Assembly (NCBI GenBank): GCA_030532575.1
Contig: JAUNKV010000003.1
Span: 1 to 64,000 of the forward strand
DNA: 64,000 nt
Source: Propionibacteriaceae bacterium
Lineage (GTDB): Bacteria; Actinomycetota; Actinomycetes; Propionibacteriales; Propionibacteriaceae
Direction of reading: 5' to 3'
Shown in pieces: positions 27,358 through 38,103 of this stretch; within the stretch, counting starts at the first letter, position 1; each line of letters begins with the position of its first letter. The notes under the pieces were generated by a model. It was not told the DNA's origin and did not search any database. It saw only the letters and a list, made by a program, of their open reading frames with translations. A program made the translations under genes and the position numbers.

Positions 27358-28479
27358 ATGGGACAACTGCCGTTGGTCTTCGACGCGCCTGCGCGCGGCA
27401 AGGCCCCCAAGCACTGGCTGGACCTTGACATGGAGGAGCGTCAAGCTGCGATGGCAGCTTTCGGCCTGCCGAGGTTCCGGGCGGATCAGATCTCCCGCCA
27501 CGTCTTCGATCACCTGAGCGATGACGTCACCACCTGGACCGACCTTCCCGCAGCCATCCGCGATGACCTCGCGGCCCAGCTGTTTCCTGCGCTGCTCACC
27601 CAGGTCCGGCAGCAGAGCGCCGACCGGGGGCGCACCGTCAAGACCCTGTGGCGGCTGCACGACGGCTCCCTGCTGGAGTCGGTGCTGATGCGCTACCCGA
27701 ACCGCTCCACACTGTGCATCAGCTCCCAGGCTGGTTGTGGCATGGCCTGCCCGTTCTGCGCCACCGGACAGGGCGGGCTGAAGCGCAACCTGTCCCGGGC
27801 GGAGATCCTGGTCCAGGCCTTCGCCGCCAACCAGATGCTCACCGCGGGGCTGGTCCCCGGCACCACATCGCGGCTGAACAACATCGTCTTCATGGGGATG
27901 GGGGAGCCACTGGCCAACTACAAGGCGGTGTTGGGGGCGATCCGTACCCTCATGGCGCCGGTGCCCGCCGGGTTCGGGATGAGCGCCAGGGGAATCACGG
28001 TCTCCACCGTCGGGCTGGTGCCCCAGATCGCCAGGCTGACCGACGAGGGGCTGCCCGTCACCCTGGCGGTGTCCCTGCACGCCCCCGATGACGAGCTGCG
28101 CAACGAGATCGTGCCCGTCAACACCCGCTGGCCGGTGGCCGAGGTCGTCGATGCGGCGTGGGAGTACGCGCGGGTGACGAAACGGCGGGTCAGCATCGAG
28201 TACGCCCTGATGCGCGACATCAACGACTCCGTCGAGCGTGCCCACCTGCTGGCCGATGTCCTGAAGCGTCGTGGCGACTGGGGCTGGGCCCACGTCAACC
28301 TGATCCCCCTCAATCCGACGCCGGGGTCACGCTGGACGGCATCCCGGCCCGAGGACGAGGCCGCCTTCCTGGCCGCGCTGGAGCGTCGCGGGGTGCCTGT
28401 CACCCTGCGTGACACCCGGGGATCGGAGATCGACGGGGCCTGCGGGCAGCTCGCGGCACGGGAGACGGAGAACTCATGA
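27358..28479 (+). CDS. rlmN: dual-specificity RNA methyltransferase RlmN
   Basis: 373 residues. A radical-SAM enzyme that methylates C2 of an adenine in 23S rRNA and in some tRNAs. The iron-sulfur motif C127-x3-C131-x2-C134 (CGMACPFC) is present, with the second catalytic cysteine C362 in 'DGACGQL'. 'GMGEPLANY' is the family's SAM-binding GEP loop. The start is ATG 27358, 7 nt after GGAGGA, rather than the TTG at 27343. It closes the pyrH operon. Confidence 0.95.
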   Translation: MGQLPLVFDAPARGKAPKHWLDLDMEERQAAMAAFGLPRFRADQISRHVFDHLSDDVTTWTDLPAAIRDDLAAQLFPALLTQVRQQSADRGRTVKTLWRLHDGSLLESVLMRYPNRSTLCISSQAGCGMACPFCATGQGGLKRNLSRAEILVQAFAANQMLTAGLVPGTTSRLNNIVFMGMGEPLANYKAVLGAIRTLMAPVPAGFGMSARGITVSTVGLVPQIARLTDEGLPVTLAVSLHAPDDELRNEIVPVNTRWPVAEVVDAAWEYARVTKRRVSIEYALMRDINDSVERAHLLADVLKRRGDWGWAHVNLIPLNPTPGSRWTASRPEDEAAFLAALERRGVPVTLRDTRGSEIDGACGQLAARETENS

Positions 28480-28509
28480 GCCGGTCCCCAAACGTGGACC
28501 GAAACATGA

Positions 28510-29913
<1,404 letters not shown>

Positions 29914-29924
29914 TCCACACCACC

Positions 29925-29958
29925 AGAACTGTCCGGCGGGAATCCGCCGGACAGTTCT
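29925..29958 (+). terminator. terminator after gdhA
   Basis: A 15-bp perfect stem (29925-29939 with 29944-29958), GAAT loop, then TTGT. Confidence 0.85.
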
Positions 29959-29974
29959 TGTCCGCCTTCCATGA

Positions 29975-29980
29975 CACACT
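29975..29980 (+). promoter_or_regulatory. -10 element CACACT, leaderless start of dxr
   Basis: TGACACACT ends 7 nt before GTG 29988, the same arrangement as at xerC. Confidence 0.45.
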
Positions 29981-29987
29981 TGGGGCC

Positions 29988-31163
29988 GTGCGAAGAATCG
30001 TCCTGCTCGGCTCCACCGGCTCCATCGGTACCCAGACCCTTGATGTGATCGCGTCCAGACGTGACCAGTTCGAGGTTGTCGGGCTGGCTGCATCGGGGGG
30101 CAACATCGGGTTGCTCGCGGAGCAGATCGCCCGGTTCGCCCCGAAGCAGGTGGCCCTGGCCAGGCAGGAGGCCCTGCCGGAGCTGGAGCGGGAACTGGCT
30201 CGACTGAAGGTGGCGTGCCCCGATGTCATGGTGGGTGAGGAGGCCGCCACCCAGTTGGCCGCTGAGGACTGCCATGTGGTGCTCAACGCCATCACGGGGG
30301 CTGCCGGGCTGCAGCCGACTCTGGCCACCCTGGCCGCTGGCACCACTCTCGCCCTGGCGAACAAGGAGTCCTTGGTCATCGGCGGTCGTCTCGTGACCGA
30401 GGCCGCGGCACCCGGTCAACTGGTTGCCGTCGACTCGGAGCACTCCGCCTTCGCGCAGGCGTTGCGTGGCGGGCGGGCCGAGGAGGTCGCCCGGTTGATC
30501 CTCACCGCCTCGGGCGGGCCGTTTCGGGGAAGGAGTCGGCAGGAGCTGACCCGAGTGACGGCAGCCCAGGCGATGGCCCATCCCACCTGGGACATGGGTC
30601 GGGTCATCACCATCAACTCGGCAACCCTGGTGAACAAGGGGCTGGAGCTCATCGAGGCGGCGCTGCTCTACCAGGTGGCCTATGACGACATCGTCGTGAC
30701 GGTCCATCCGCAGTCCGTGGTGCACTCGATGGTGGAGTTCTGCGACGGTTCCACCCTGGCCCAGGCCTCGCCACCGGACATGCGGCTGCCCATCGGACTC
30801 GCCCTCACCTGGCCCAACCGACTGCCCGGTGCTGCGCTTGCCTGCGACTGGAGCCGTGCCGCGACCTGGACCTTCGAGCCGCTGGACAACGAGACCTTCC
30901 CCGCGGTGGAGCTGGCCAGGCGGGCCGGGAAGGCGGCAGGCACCGCACCTGCGGTCTACAACGCGGCCAACGAGGTGCTGGTGGATGCCTTCTGCCAGGG
31001 CCGGATCGGGTTCCTGCAGATCACTGAACTCATCGCCCACTGCCTTGAGGATCACCTTGTGACGGCGCATGTCGCCGACGAGGCCCTCACCATCTCGGCC
31101 GTGCTGGCAGCCGATGCTGCTGCCCGGGCGCAGGCCACCCGTCTCGTCGAGGAGTTGTCATGA
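29988..31163 (+). CDS. dxr: 1-deoxy-D-xylulose 5-phosphate reductoisomerase
   Basis: 391 residues. First committed step of the MEP isoprenoid pathway: DXP to MEP with NADPH. NADPH loop '[16 protein letters not shown]' at about 5-20; '[11 protein letters not shown]'; metal and substrate residues in '[12 protein letters not shown]' and 'TASGGPFRG'; 'HPTWDMG' and '[13 protein letters not shown]'. The start is GTG 29988; the longer frame begins in the gdhA terminator. The last four bases overlap rip1 (ATGA). Confidence 0.95.
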   Translation: MRRIVLLGSTGSIGTQTLDVIASRRDQFEVVGLAASGGNIGLLAEQIARFAPKQVALARQEALPELERELARLKVACPDVMVGEEAATQLAAEDCHVVLNAITGAAGLQPTLATLAAGTTLALANKESLVIGGRLVTEAAAPGQLVAVDSEHSAFAQALRGGRAEEVARLILTASGGPFRGRSRQELTRVTAAQAMAHPTWDMGRVITINSATLVNKGLELIEAALLYQVAYDDIVVTVHPQSVVHSMVEFCDGSTLAQASPPDMRLPIGLALTWPNRLPGAALACDWSRAATWTFEPLDNETFPAVELARRAGKAAGTAPAVYNAANEVLVDAFCQGRIGFLQITELIAHCLEDHLVTAHVADEALTISAVLAADAAARAQATRLVEELS

Positions 31164-32446
31164 CCGTTCTGCTCACGATCCTGCTGGGGATCGTCTTCTT
31201 CATCCTCATCATGGTGTGCATCGCCCTGCACGAGGTGGGCCATCTGGTACCGGCCAAACTCTTCAACATCAAGGCCACCCAGTTCTTCGTCGGCTTCGGC
31301 CGCACCCTGTGGTCGCGCCGCAAGGGGGAGACCGAGTACGGGATCAAGGCCTTCCCACTCGGCGGATACGTGAGGCTGATCGGCATGTACCCGCCGGAGA
31401 AGCAGACGGACAAGCCCAAGGGGTGGCTCACCCGGATGGCCGATCAGGCCCGGTCGTACGAGTACGAGGAGATCACCCCGGCCGATGACGGCCGCCTGTT
31501 CCATCAGAAACCGGTGTGGCAGCGCATCATCGTGATGCTGGGCGGACCCACCATGAACCTTCTGCTGGCCTTCGTCATCTTCCTCGGCATCAACGTGTTC
31601 CACGGCACCTGGCAGTCAACCACCACCATCACGGTGGTCAACGACTGCATCATCCCGGCGGATCGCAAACCTGCGGTGTGCCAGCCGGGTGACCCGGATA
31701 CCCCGGCGAAGCAGGCTGGGGTGCAGGTCGGCGACGAGGTGGTCTCCTTCAATGGGGTGGCCATCTCCTCCTGGCCTCAGCTGGGAGATCTGATCCGTGC
31801 CAACGGGGATCGCGGTGCACAGGTGACGGTCAGGCGAGGCGGTGAGATCGTCGAGCTGCCGGAGGTGAACACCGTGATCCAGACCCTGCCGGATCGGCTC
31901 AACCCACGGGCCACGGTGGAGGCAGGTTTCATGGGGTTCTCCCCTCAGCAGGAGTTGGTCAGGGGCGGCCCGGTCGAGACCGCCCGACAGATGTGGGACT
32001 ACACCCGCAGCTCCATGGCGGCTCTGGTTTCCTTCCCGGTGAGCGTCTGGAACCTGGGGGTGGACCTGGTGACAGGCCAGGAACGCGACATCAACGGCCC
32101 CATCTCCATCCTGGGGGCCAGCCGGGTGGCAGGAGAGATCGCGACGGTGGAGGGGGTGGATGTCGGTGCCAAGGTGGCCTCCTTCGCGGGGATGTTGGCG
32201 AGCGTCAACCTGTTCTTGTTCGTGTTCAATCTGGTGCCGCTGCTGCCCCTCGACGGCGGACATGTCGCAGGCGCCCTGTACGAGGCGCTGCGCCGTGCGG
32301 TGGCGAAGCTGCTGGGGCGGGCCGATCCCGGTCCGGTGGACACCGCGAAACTGCTGCCCGTGGCCTACGTCGTGGGCGGTTTCCTGCTGCTCACGGGAAT
32401 GCTTTTGATCCTGGCCGACCTCATCAGCCCGGTGAAGCTGTTCTGA
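31160..32446 (+). CDS. rip1: site-2 protease, RseP/Rip1 family
   Basis: 428 residues. An intramembrane zinc metalloprotease that cleaves anti-sigma factors and other membrane proteins. Zinc site H24-E25-x-x-H28 lies in the first membrane helix. A PDZ domain (about 170-230; '[14 protein letters not shown]') follows, and the second zinc motif LPLDGGHV is near 365 in a later membrane helix. It is coupled to dxr by ATGA. In Mycobacterium and many relatives the next gene is ispG; here it is absent and cobT follows. Confidence 0.92.
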   Translation: MTVLLTILLGIVFFILIMVCIALHEVGHLVPAKLFNIKATQFFVGFGRTLWSRRKGETEYGIKAFPLGGYVRLIGMYPPEKQTDKPKGWLTRMADQARSYEYEEITPADDGRLFHQKPVWQRIIVMLGGPTMNLLLAFVIFLGINVFHGTWQSTTTITVVNDCIIPADRKPAVCQPGDPDTPAKQAGVQVGDEVVSFNGVAISSWPQLGDLIRANGDRGAQVTVRRGGEIVELPEVNTVIQTLPDRLNPRATVEAGFMGFSPQQELVRGGPVETARQMWDYTRSSMAALVSFPVSVWNLGVDLVTGQERDINGPISILGASRVAGEIATVEGVDVGAKVASFAGMLASVNLFLFVFNLVPLLPLDGGHVAGALYEALRRAVAKLLGRADPGPVDTAKLLPVAYVVGGFLLLTGMLLILADLISPVKLF

Positions 32447-32484
32447 GGGTGGAGGGCGCGCTCCACCGGCGGGACGGGGACTGC

Positions 32485-32490
32485 TAGCCT
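32485..32490 (+). promoter_or_regulatory. -10 element TAGCCT for cobT operon
   Basis: TAGCCT, giving a predicted start near 32497 at the edge of the leader hairpin. Confidence 0.45.
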
Positions 32491-32492
32491 CG

Positions 32493-32530
32493 GTCAAGCC
32501 GGTGCAACACCGGCGAGCCCCTACACGAAG
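32493..32530 (+). promoter_or_regulatory. short cobalamin-riboswitch-like leader element of cobT
   Basis: GGTCAAGCCGGTGCAACACC and the next bases form a 7-bp hairpin (GCCGGTG, CAA, CACCGGC at 32498-32514) followed by GAGCCCC. The cobN riboswitch has CCGGTGGAACTCCGG then GACGGTCCCGCCACTG. Shared parts are the P4-like helix and its G/A loop; missing are the GCCACTG box and a P5 helix. It may be a reduced or decayed riboswitch, or chance likeness. Confidence 0.35.
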
Positions 32531-32540
32531 GACGTGACCG

Positions 32541-33611
32541 ATGGCGTTGCCCGCATTCACGAAGGCCGAGCTCGACGCTCTCGCAGCCCGGGTGCAGCCA
32601 GTTGACCCCGCTTGGTTGCAGGCCGGGAAGGACCGGCAGAACGATCTCACGAAACCCCCGGGTGCGCTCGGTGGGCTGGAGGAGATCGGTGTCAGGCTGT
32701 GCGCCATCGCGGCCCAGTGCCCGCCGCCGGTGCCGGACCAGCCCCGCGTCGTGGTCTTCGCCGCGGATCACGGGGTCTTCGCCCAGCAGGTCACGCCTTG
32801 GCCCCAGGAGGTGAGCGTCCAGATGGCCGCTGGCATCGCCATCGGATTCGCCGGGGTCAGCGTCATCGCCCGTGCCCACGGCGCACAGGTCGAGGTTTAC
32901 GACGTGGGGTTGAAGCAACCGGCCGAGGGCACCATCGACCGCCGGATCGCCCCCGGTACGCAGGACTTCACCACTGGTCCCGCGATGTCCGAGCAGCAGG
33001 CACTCACCGCCATCGCGGTCGGTGTGGAGGCCGCCACCCTGGCCATCGACGCCGGGGCCGACATCCTGGTTCCCGGCGAGGTCGGGCTGGCCAACACCAC
33101 CCCTGCCGCCGCACTCACCGCCGCCCTGACCGGGCTGGCTGCTGCGGAGGTCACCGGCCGGGGAGCCGGTGCGGATGACGTGATGCTGGCGCGCAAGGTC
33201 GAGGTCATCGAACAGGGCTTCCAGGTCAACGGGATCACCGCCGAGACCAAGGCCCTGGATGTGCTCGCCGCCATTGGCGGCTATGAGCACGCAGCGATGG
33301 TCGGGTTCATCCTGGCGGCGGCTGCCCGCCGGGTGCCGGTGGTGCTCGACGGGGTGGTCTCCTGCGCGGCGGCGCTGGTGGCCAAGGCGCTGGCTCCGGC
33401 GGTGGTCGATCATCTGTTCGCCGGTCATGCCGGGGTGGAACCGGCCATCGCCGTCGCCCATGAAGCGCTCGGGCTGCGCGGGCTGGTGGATCTCGGACTC
33501 CGGCTGGGTGAGGGCTCCGGTGGAGCCCTGGCCCTGCCGCTGGTGCGGGCCGCAGCGCTCATCATGAACGAGATGGGCACCTTCAGCGGGCAGGGAGTGT
33601 CCAAGGCGTGA
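32541..33611 (+). CDS. cobT: nicotinate-nucleotide--dimethylbenzimidazole phosphoribosyltransferase
   Basis: 356 residues. It makes alpha-ribazole phosphate, the lower ligand of cobalamin, from DMB and NaMN. Substrate contacts: 'TKPPGALGGLEEIG' near 40, 'DHGVFAQQVTPWPQEV' near 77, 'GEVGLANTTPAAAL' near 178 and 'DGVVSCAAAL' near 270. A catalytic Glu is expected near the C-terminus ('EGSGGALALPL'). First gene of the cob operon; its stop overlaps the cobU start (GTGA). Confidence 0.95.
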   Translation: MALPAFTKAELDALAARVQPVDPAWLQAGKDRQNDLTKPPGALGGLEEIGVRLCAIAAQCPPPVPDQPRVVVFAADHGVFAQQVTPWPQEVSVQMAAGIAIGFAGVSVIARAHGAQVEVYDVGLKQPAEGTIDRRIAPGTQDFTTGPAMSEQQALTAIAVGVEAATLAIDAGADILVPGEVGLANTTPAAALTAALTGLAAAEVTGRGAGADDVMLARKVEVIEQGFQVNGITAETKALDVLAAIGGYEHAAMVGFILAAAARRVPVVLDGVVSCAAALVAKALAPAVVDHLFAGHAGVEPAIAVAHEALGLRGLVDLGLRLGEGSGGALALPLVRAAALIMNEMGTFSGQGVSKA

Positions 33612-34144
33612 TCGGGGCCGCGTTGGTGCTGGGGGGAACCCGCTCCGGGAAATCGACCTTCGCCGAATCACTGCTGGGCTCGGCGGAGCGGGTCACCTAT
33701 GTCGCCACCGCCGAGCAACGTCCGGATGATCCGGAGTGGGTGGAGCGGCTGGCCCTGCACCGGGCTCGTCGCCCCACCCACTGGGAGACGGTGGAGACGA
33801 TGGATCTGGCCGCTGAACTGCTCAGCGATGATCCAGCCCCGATGCTGGTGGACTGCCTGGGGGTGTGGCTCACCCGGCTGCTGGACGACGGCTGCTGGGA
33901 TCGCGATGCCGCAGCGTTGGCCCGCTGCGGGGAACGGATCGACGAGTTCGTCGATGCGCTGGGTCGAACCAGCCGTGGCGTGGTGTTCGTCAGCAATGAG
34001 GTGGGGCTGTCGGTGGTGCCTGCCACCCGGACGGGGCGGCTCTTCACCGATCAGCTGGGCCGCCTCAACATGAGGGTGGCCTCTGCGGTGGATCGGGTGT
34101 GGCTGTGCGTGGCAGGGATTCCGATGCCGGTCAAGGGCGCCTGA
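33608..34144 (+). CDS. cobU: bifunctional adenosylcobinamide kinase/guanylyltransferase
   Basis: 178 residues. It phosphorylates adenosylcobinamide and transfers GMP to it. The P-loop GGTRSGKS is at 9-16. 'DCLGVWLTRLL' (second nucleotide-binding segment) and 'VFVSNEVGLSVVP' are typical of CobU/CobP. GTG start, 4-nt overlap with cobT and 1-nt overlap (TGATG) with cobS. The active-site His that takes the GMP lies in 'LALHRARRPTHWET'. Confidence 0.94.
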   Translation: MIGAALVLGGTRSGKSTFAESLLGSAERVTYVATAEQRPDDPEWVERLALHRARRPTHWETVETMDLAAELLSDDPAPMLVDCLGVWLTRLLDDGCWDRDAAALARCGERIDEFVDALGRTSRGVVFVSNEVGLSVVPATRTGRLFTDQLGRLNMRVASAVDRVWLCVAGIPMPVKGA

Positions 34145-34926
34145 TGCGTCCGATCCGTGCCCTGCTCAGCGCCGTCGGGATGTACACGCTCATTCCGGTG
34201 CCTCGGCGGGAGTGGACTGAGCAGGACTTCGCGGACTCCCTCACGGCCTTCCCGTGGCTGGGGGCCCTGCTCGGAGCCCTGTTGGGAGGGCTCGGCTGGG
34301 GTGTGGGTCACGCCACCGGCTCCGCGCTGCTCGCTGCGGTGACGGCCCTGGCGGCTCTGGCGCTGTGCACCGGGGCCATGCACCTGGACGGGGTGGCGGA
34401 TGTTGCCGATGCCCTGGGGTCGAGGAAGCCTGCGGAGCAGGCCAGGGCCATCATGAAACGCTCCGACATCGGCCCCATGGGGGTGACCAGCCTGGTGTTC
34501 GTGCTGCTGCTGGAGGTCACTGCCCTCACCACGGTGCCGGGCAGGTACTGGCCGGTGCTGCTCGCGGTCGGGCTGGCAGCTGGTCGCACGACCCCGTTGG
34601 CAGCGACCCTGCCCGGTCTGGGGGAACGCCCGGATGCCGGAACGCTGTCTGCCCTGACTGCAGGGACCAGCGCGCGCTGGCGGTTGGAGCTGACCCGGGT
34701 GTTCCTGCTGCTCGCGACCTTGGGGGCAAGCGGCCCGCTGCTCGGCTGGAAGATCGCGGGAGCGCTCGTGGTGGCGGTCGGCCTGGCGTGGCTGGGGGCC
34801 AGCTGGTGGCAGAGCCATCTGCTGCGTCGCCTCGGTAGGCTCAACGGCGACTGCTACGGATCGCTCATCGAGTTCACCCAGGCGGGAGTGTGGTTTCTGT
34901 CCGCCGTGTTGATCGGAGTGCTGTGA
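34144..34926 (+). CDS. cobS: adenosylcobinamide-GDP ribazoletransferase (cobalamin synthase)
   Basis: 260 residues, about six to seven membrane segments. It joins adenosylcobinamide-GDP to alpha-ribazole (phosphate), the last step. The conserved acidic motif 'HLDGVADVADALGSRKPAEQ' (about 95-114) and 'IMKRSDIGPMGV' are intact, as are the usual 'IPVPRREW' and 'GLGWGVGHATGS' features. Overlaps cobU by one base and cbiB by four. Confidence 0.93.
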   Translation: MRPIRALLSAVGMYTLIPVPRREWTEQDFADSLTAFPWLGALLGALLGGLGWGVGHATGSALLAAVTALAALALCTGAMHLDGVADVADALGSRKPAEQARAIMKRSDIGPMGVTSLVFVLLLEVTALTTVPGRYWPVLLAVGLAAGRTTPLAATLPGLGERPDAGTLSALTAGTSARWRLELTRVFLLLATLGASGPLLGWKIAGALVVAVGLAWLGASWWQSHLLRRLGRLNGDCYGSLIEFTQAGVWFLSAVLIGVL

Positions 34927-35879
34927 GTTCCATCCATCGTGCCCTCGGGCTGGCCCTCGGCACCGCCGCTGACCAGCTGCTCGGTGATCCGGTGAGGCAT
35001 CATCCCGTGGCCTGGTTCGGGTCCTGGGCCAGTCGGCTGGAGCAGCACACCTGGCGGGACGACGAGACAGCCGGGGCCTGGTTCACCCTGGGCTCGGTCA
35101 CTCCGGTGGTGGGCGTGGCCGTGGTGGTGGAGCGGGTGGCGCAACGCAACGGTTGGGTGCAGGTGGCGACGACGGCCCTGGCGACCTGGGCGGCGCTCGG
35201 GACCCGCAGGCTCGCCGTCGAGGGGCAGGTCATGGCGGACCACCTGGCGGCCGGGGACCTGGTGGCGGCCAAGGAACAGCTGCCGAACCTGTGCGGGCGG
35301 GACCCGTCCCGGCTTGACGCCGAGGCACTGGGCCGCGCCACCGTCGAGTCGATGGCGGAGAACACCAACGACGCCGGGGTCAGCACCCTGTTCTGGGGGG
35401 CACTGGCGGGGGTGCCCGGGATCGTGACCCACCGCTGCCTCAACACCCTTGATGCGATGGTCGGGTACCGCAACGAGCGCTACCGGAGGTTCGGGATGGT
35501 CGCGGCCCGGCTGGATGATGCCGCGGCATGGCTTCCGGCCCGGATCACCGGGGTGCTGGCCTGCGCCACGGCGCCGCTGCTGGGGGCCGATGGCGGGCGA
35601 GCCTGGCGGATGATGCGCCGGGACGGTGCGAAGCACCCGAGTCCCAACGGTGGGTGGTGCGAGTCGGCCTGGGCGGGGGCGCTCGGCGTACAGCTGGGCG
35701 GTGAGAACCGCTACGGTGAGCGCGTCGAGTCCCGGCCCACGCTGGGGGAGGGGCCACGCCCAGGAGCCGGGCAGGTGCGTGGTGCCGCCCGATTGGTGAC
35801 TGCGGTCACGTGGGCAGCAGCAGGGATTGCGACGACGGTGCTGGGCGGCCTGGCGCTGTGGGGAAGGAGACGACGATGA
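34923..35879 (+). CDS. cbiB: adenosylcobinamide-phosphate synthase
   Basis: 318 residues, integral membrane protein. It attaches the aminopropanol linker to adenosylcobyric acid. N-terminal 'AADQLLGDPVRHHPVAWFG' is a family signature. 'ESMAENTNDAGVSTLFWGAL' near 140 and 'YRNERYRRFG' near 185 follow. The C-terminal end has a membrane helix and basic tail. GTG start overlapping the cobS stop (GTGA). Called cobD in the aerobic-pathway nomenclature. Confidence 0.93.
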   Translation: MSSIHRALGLALGTAADQLLGDPVRHHPVAWFGSWASRLEQHTWRDDETAGAWFTLGSVTPVVGVAVVVERVAQRNGWVQVATTALATWAALGTRRLAVEGQVMADHLAAGDLVAAKEQLPNLCGRDPSRLDAEALGRATVESMAENTNDAGVSTLFWGALAGVPGIVTHRCLNTLDAMVGYRNERYRRFGMVAARLDDAAAWLPARITGVLACATAPLLGADGGRAWRMMRRDGAKHPSPNGGWCESAWAGALGVQLGGENRYGERVESRPTLGEGPRPGAGQVRGAARLVTAVTWAAAGIATTVLGGLALWGRRRR

Positions 35880-37309
35880 CCGGACTGCTGGTTGCCGGGA
35901 CCGCCTCGGATGCGGGCAAGTCACTGGTGGTGACGGGGCTGGCGCGGGCCCTGCGTCGTCGGGGCCTGAGCGTGGCCCCCTTCAAGTCGCAGAACATGTC
36001 GAACAACTCGATGGTCTGCGCCGATGGCACGGAGATCGGTCGCGCCCAGTACCTGCAGGCCCTGGCCGCGGGGGTGGAGCCTGAGAGCCGCCACAACCCG
36101 GTGCTGCTCAAACCCGGCACCGACCGTCGAAGTTTCGTGGTGTTGCGTGGGCGGCCAGCCGGGCAGCTGGAGGCGGGGGAGTACGCAACGGGACGCAGGC
36201 ACCTGGCCGAGGCCGCGTTCGCCGCCTTCGAGGAGTTGGCGGCCGGATGTGACGTGGTGCTGTGCGAGGGAGCCGGGTCCCCGGCCGAGATCAACCTGCG
36301 GTCGGGGGACTACGTCAACTTCGGGTTGGCGGAGCGCTTCGATCTGCCCGTCGTGCTGGCCGCCGACATCGACCGGGGAGGCGCGTTGGCCGCGATCTTC
36401 GGGACCCACGGGATCGTCTCCGAGTCCGACCGCGGGAGGCTGGTGGGATATCTCATCAACAAGTTCCGGGGGGATGCCACTGTGTTGGAGCCCGGTCTGG
36501 CTGAACTCACCCGACGCACCGGGCTGCGCAGCTTCGGGGTGCTGCCGTGGCTGAGTGATGTGTGGCTCGACGGGGAGGATGCCCTGACCATCGGTTCGCG
36601 TCCACTGCGGCCCGGTTTCGGGGTGCTGCGGGTGGTGGTGGTCCATCTGCCGCGCACCTCGAATGCCACCGATGTGGATGCTCTGGCGGCTGAGCCCGGG
36701 GTACAGGTGGTGGTCACGACCTCGCCGGGCGAGGTCCGGGAGGCTGATCTGGTGGTGCTGCCGGGATCGAGGGCGACGCTGTCCGATCTCGCATGGCTGC
36801 GGCAACGAGGGTTGGCCGAGGCGATCCTGGCTCGGGCGGCAGCGGGACGTCCGGTCCTCGGCATCTGCGGTGGGTACCAGATGTTGACCAGCAGGATTCA
36901 CGACGACCTGGAGTCCGGCCAGGGGGAGATCGCAGGGCTTGGGCTGATCCCCGGTGAGGTGCGTTTCGAGGCCGAGAAGGTGCTCGGTCGTCCCACGGGC
37001 ACCTGGCAGGGGCAGGAGGTGGCGGGCTACACCATCCATCACGGCCGGGTGCATTCCGATGCGGGGGAGGAATTCTGCCAGGGGCGCCGGGTCGGCACCA
37101 CGTTCGGCACCATGTGGCACGGGGCCTTCGAGTCCGATGGATTCCGCCGGGCCTTCCTGTCGGAGGTGGCCACGATCTCGGGCAGTTCCTGGCAGCCGTT
37201 GCCGGGGACCCCTGGGTTCGCCGCCCAGCGGGAGGCGATGATTGAACGTCTGGCGGATGCGTGCGAGACGCATCTGGACATCGATGCGCTGCTGGAGGTG
37301 GCGAGGTGA
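35876..37309 (+). CDS. cobQ: cobyric acid synthase
   Basis: 477 residues. It amidates side chains b, d, e and g of adenosylcobyrinic diamide with glutamine and ATP. N-terminal dethiobiotin-synthetase-like ATPase ('VAGTASDAGKSLVV' near 5-18, 'FKSQNMSNNSMV' near 38) and C-terminal class I glutaminase with 'LGICGGYQML' (nucleophile Cys near 332) and 'GYTIHHGRV' (His near 385). AAGGAG before ATG 35876; ATGA overlap with cbiB. Called cbiP in the anaerobic nomenclature. Confidence 0.94.
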   Translation: MTGLLVAGTASDAGKSLVVTGLARALRRRGLSVAPFKSQNMSNNSMVCADGTEIGRAQYLQALAAGVEPESRHNPVLLKPGTDRRSFVVLRGRPAGQLEAGEYATGRRHLAEAAFAAFEELAAGCDVVLCEGAGSPAEINLRSGDYVNFGLAERFDLPVVLAADIDRGGALAAIFGTHGIVSESDRGRLVGYLINKFRGDATVLEPGLAELTRRTGLRSFGVLPWLSDVWLDGEDALTIGSRPLRPGFGVLRVVVVHLPRTSNATDVDALAAEPGVQVVVTTSPGEVREADLVVLPGSRATLSDLAWLRQRGLAEAILARAAAGRPVLGICGGYQMLTSRIHDDLESGQGEIAGLGLIPGEVRFEAEKVLGRPTGTWQGQEVAGYTIHHGRVHSDAGEEFCQGRRVGTTFGTMWHGAFESDGFRRAFLSEVATISGSSWQPLPGTPGFAAQREAMIERLADACETHLDIDALLEVAR

Positions 37310-38064
37310 AGGTCAACATCATCGGGATCGGTGCGGGAAATCCGGCACATCTGAGCCTGGAGGCGATCGAGGCGATGCGGGAGGTCGATGTCTTCCTCGT
37401 CGCGGACAAGGGGGAGACCAAGTCTGATCTCGTGGCGTTGCGCAGGTCCTTGTGCGAGGCGCACCTGGAGGTGGGCAGCTACCGGTTCGTCGCGGTGGAT
37501 GACCCGGTGCGGGGTCCGGATGCGGAGCGGGACAGGGCGCAGTACGAGGCAGGGGTGGCGAACTGGCACAGGAAGCGGGCCCAAGGCTACGCGGAGGTGA
37601 TGAAGGGGCTGCCGAGCGGCAGCGTCGTCGGTTTTCTGGTGTGGGGGGACCCGGCCTTCTACGACTCGACGATCCGTATCGTGGAGCGGATCGGGGAGTT
37701 CATCGATGTGGAACCGCACGTTGTGCCAGGCATCACGGCCTTCCAGGCGCTGGCCGCGGCCCACGGGATCGTACTGCACGAGGTGGGAGGGCCGGTGCAC
37801 ATCACGACAGGGCGCAGGCTCGCCGAGGAATGGCACCCCGACCTGGGAATGACAGTGGTGATGCTCGACGGGCACCTGAAGGTCCAGCAGCTCCTTCCCC
37901 GGGCGGCGCAGGCCACCATCTGGTGGGCGGCGAACCTGGGCCTGCCGTCGCAGCAGCTGCGCTCCGGGCGGCTGATCGAGGTGATTGACGACATCATCGC
38001 CACCCGGGCGAGGGTGCGCGACGAGCACGGTTGGGTGATGGATGTCTATGCACTGAGCATGTGA
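37306..38064 (+). CDS. cobF: precorrin-6A synthase (deacetylating)
   Basis: 252 residues of the tetrapyrrole methylase family: 'IIGIGAGNPAHLSLEAIEAM' at the N-terminus (CobF-type, with 'FLVADKGETKSDLV'), 'VGFLVWGDPAFYDST' near 105 and 'VEPHVVPGITAFQALAAAHG' near 135. It methylates C1 and removes acetate in the oxygen-dependent pathway. The anaerobic counterpart is split between CbiD and CbiG. GTG start in a GTGA overlap with cobQ. Last gene of the cob operon. Its presence with cobN points to the aerobic route. Confidence 0.9.
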   Translation: MKVNIIGIGAGNPAHLSLEAIEAMREVDVFLVADKGETKSDLVALRRSLCEAHLEVGSYRFVAVDDPVRGPDAERDRAQYEAGVANWHRKRAQGYAEVMKGLPSGSVVGFLVWGDPAFYDSTIRIVERIGEFIDVEPHVVPGITAFQALAAAHGIVLHEVGGPVHITTGRRLAEEWHPDLGMTVVMLDGHLKVQQLLPRAAQATIWWAANLGLPSQQLRSGRLIEVIDDIIATRARVRDEHGWVMDVYALSM

Positions 38065-38069
38065 TCGGT

Positions 38070-38075
38070 CACAAT
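38070..38075 (+). promoter_or_regulatory. -10 element CACAAT before first propeller gene
   Basis: CACAAT 28 nt before GTG 38104, so the propeller gene may have its own promoter in addition to cob read-through. Confidence 0.35.
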
Positions 38076-38103
38076 GGTGTCGCACATCGAGGAAGGGGAC
38101 ACC

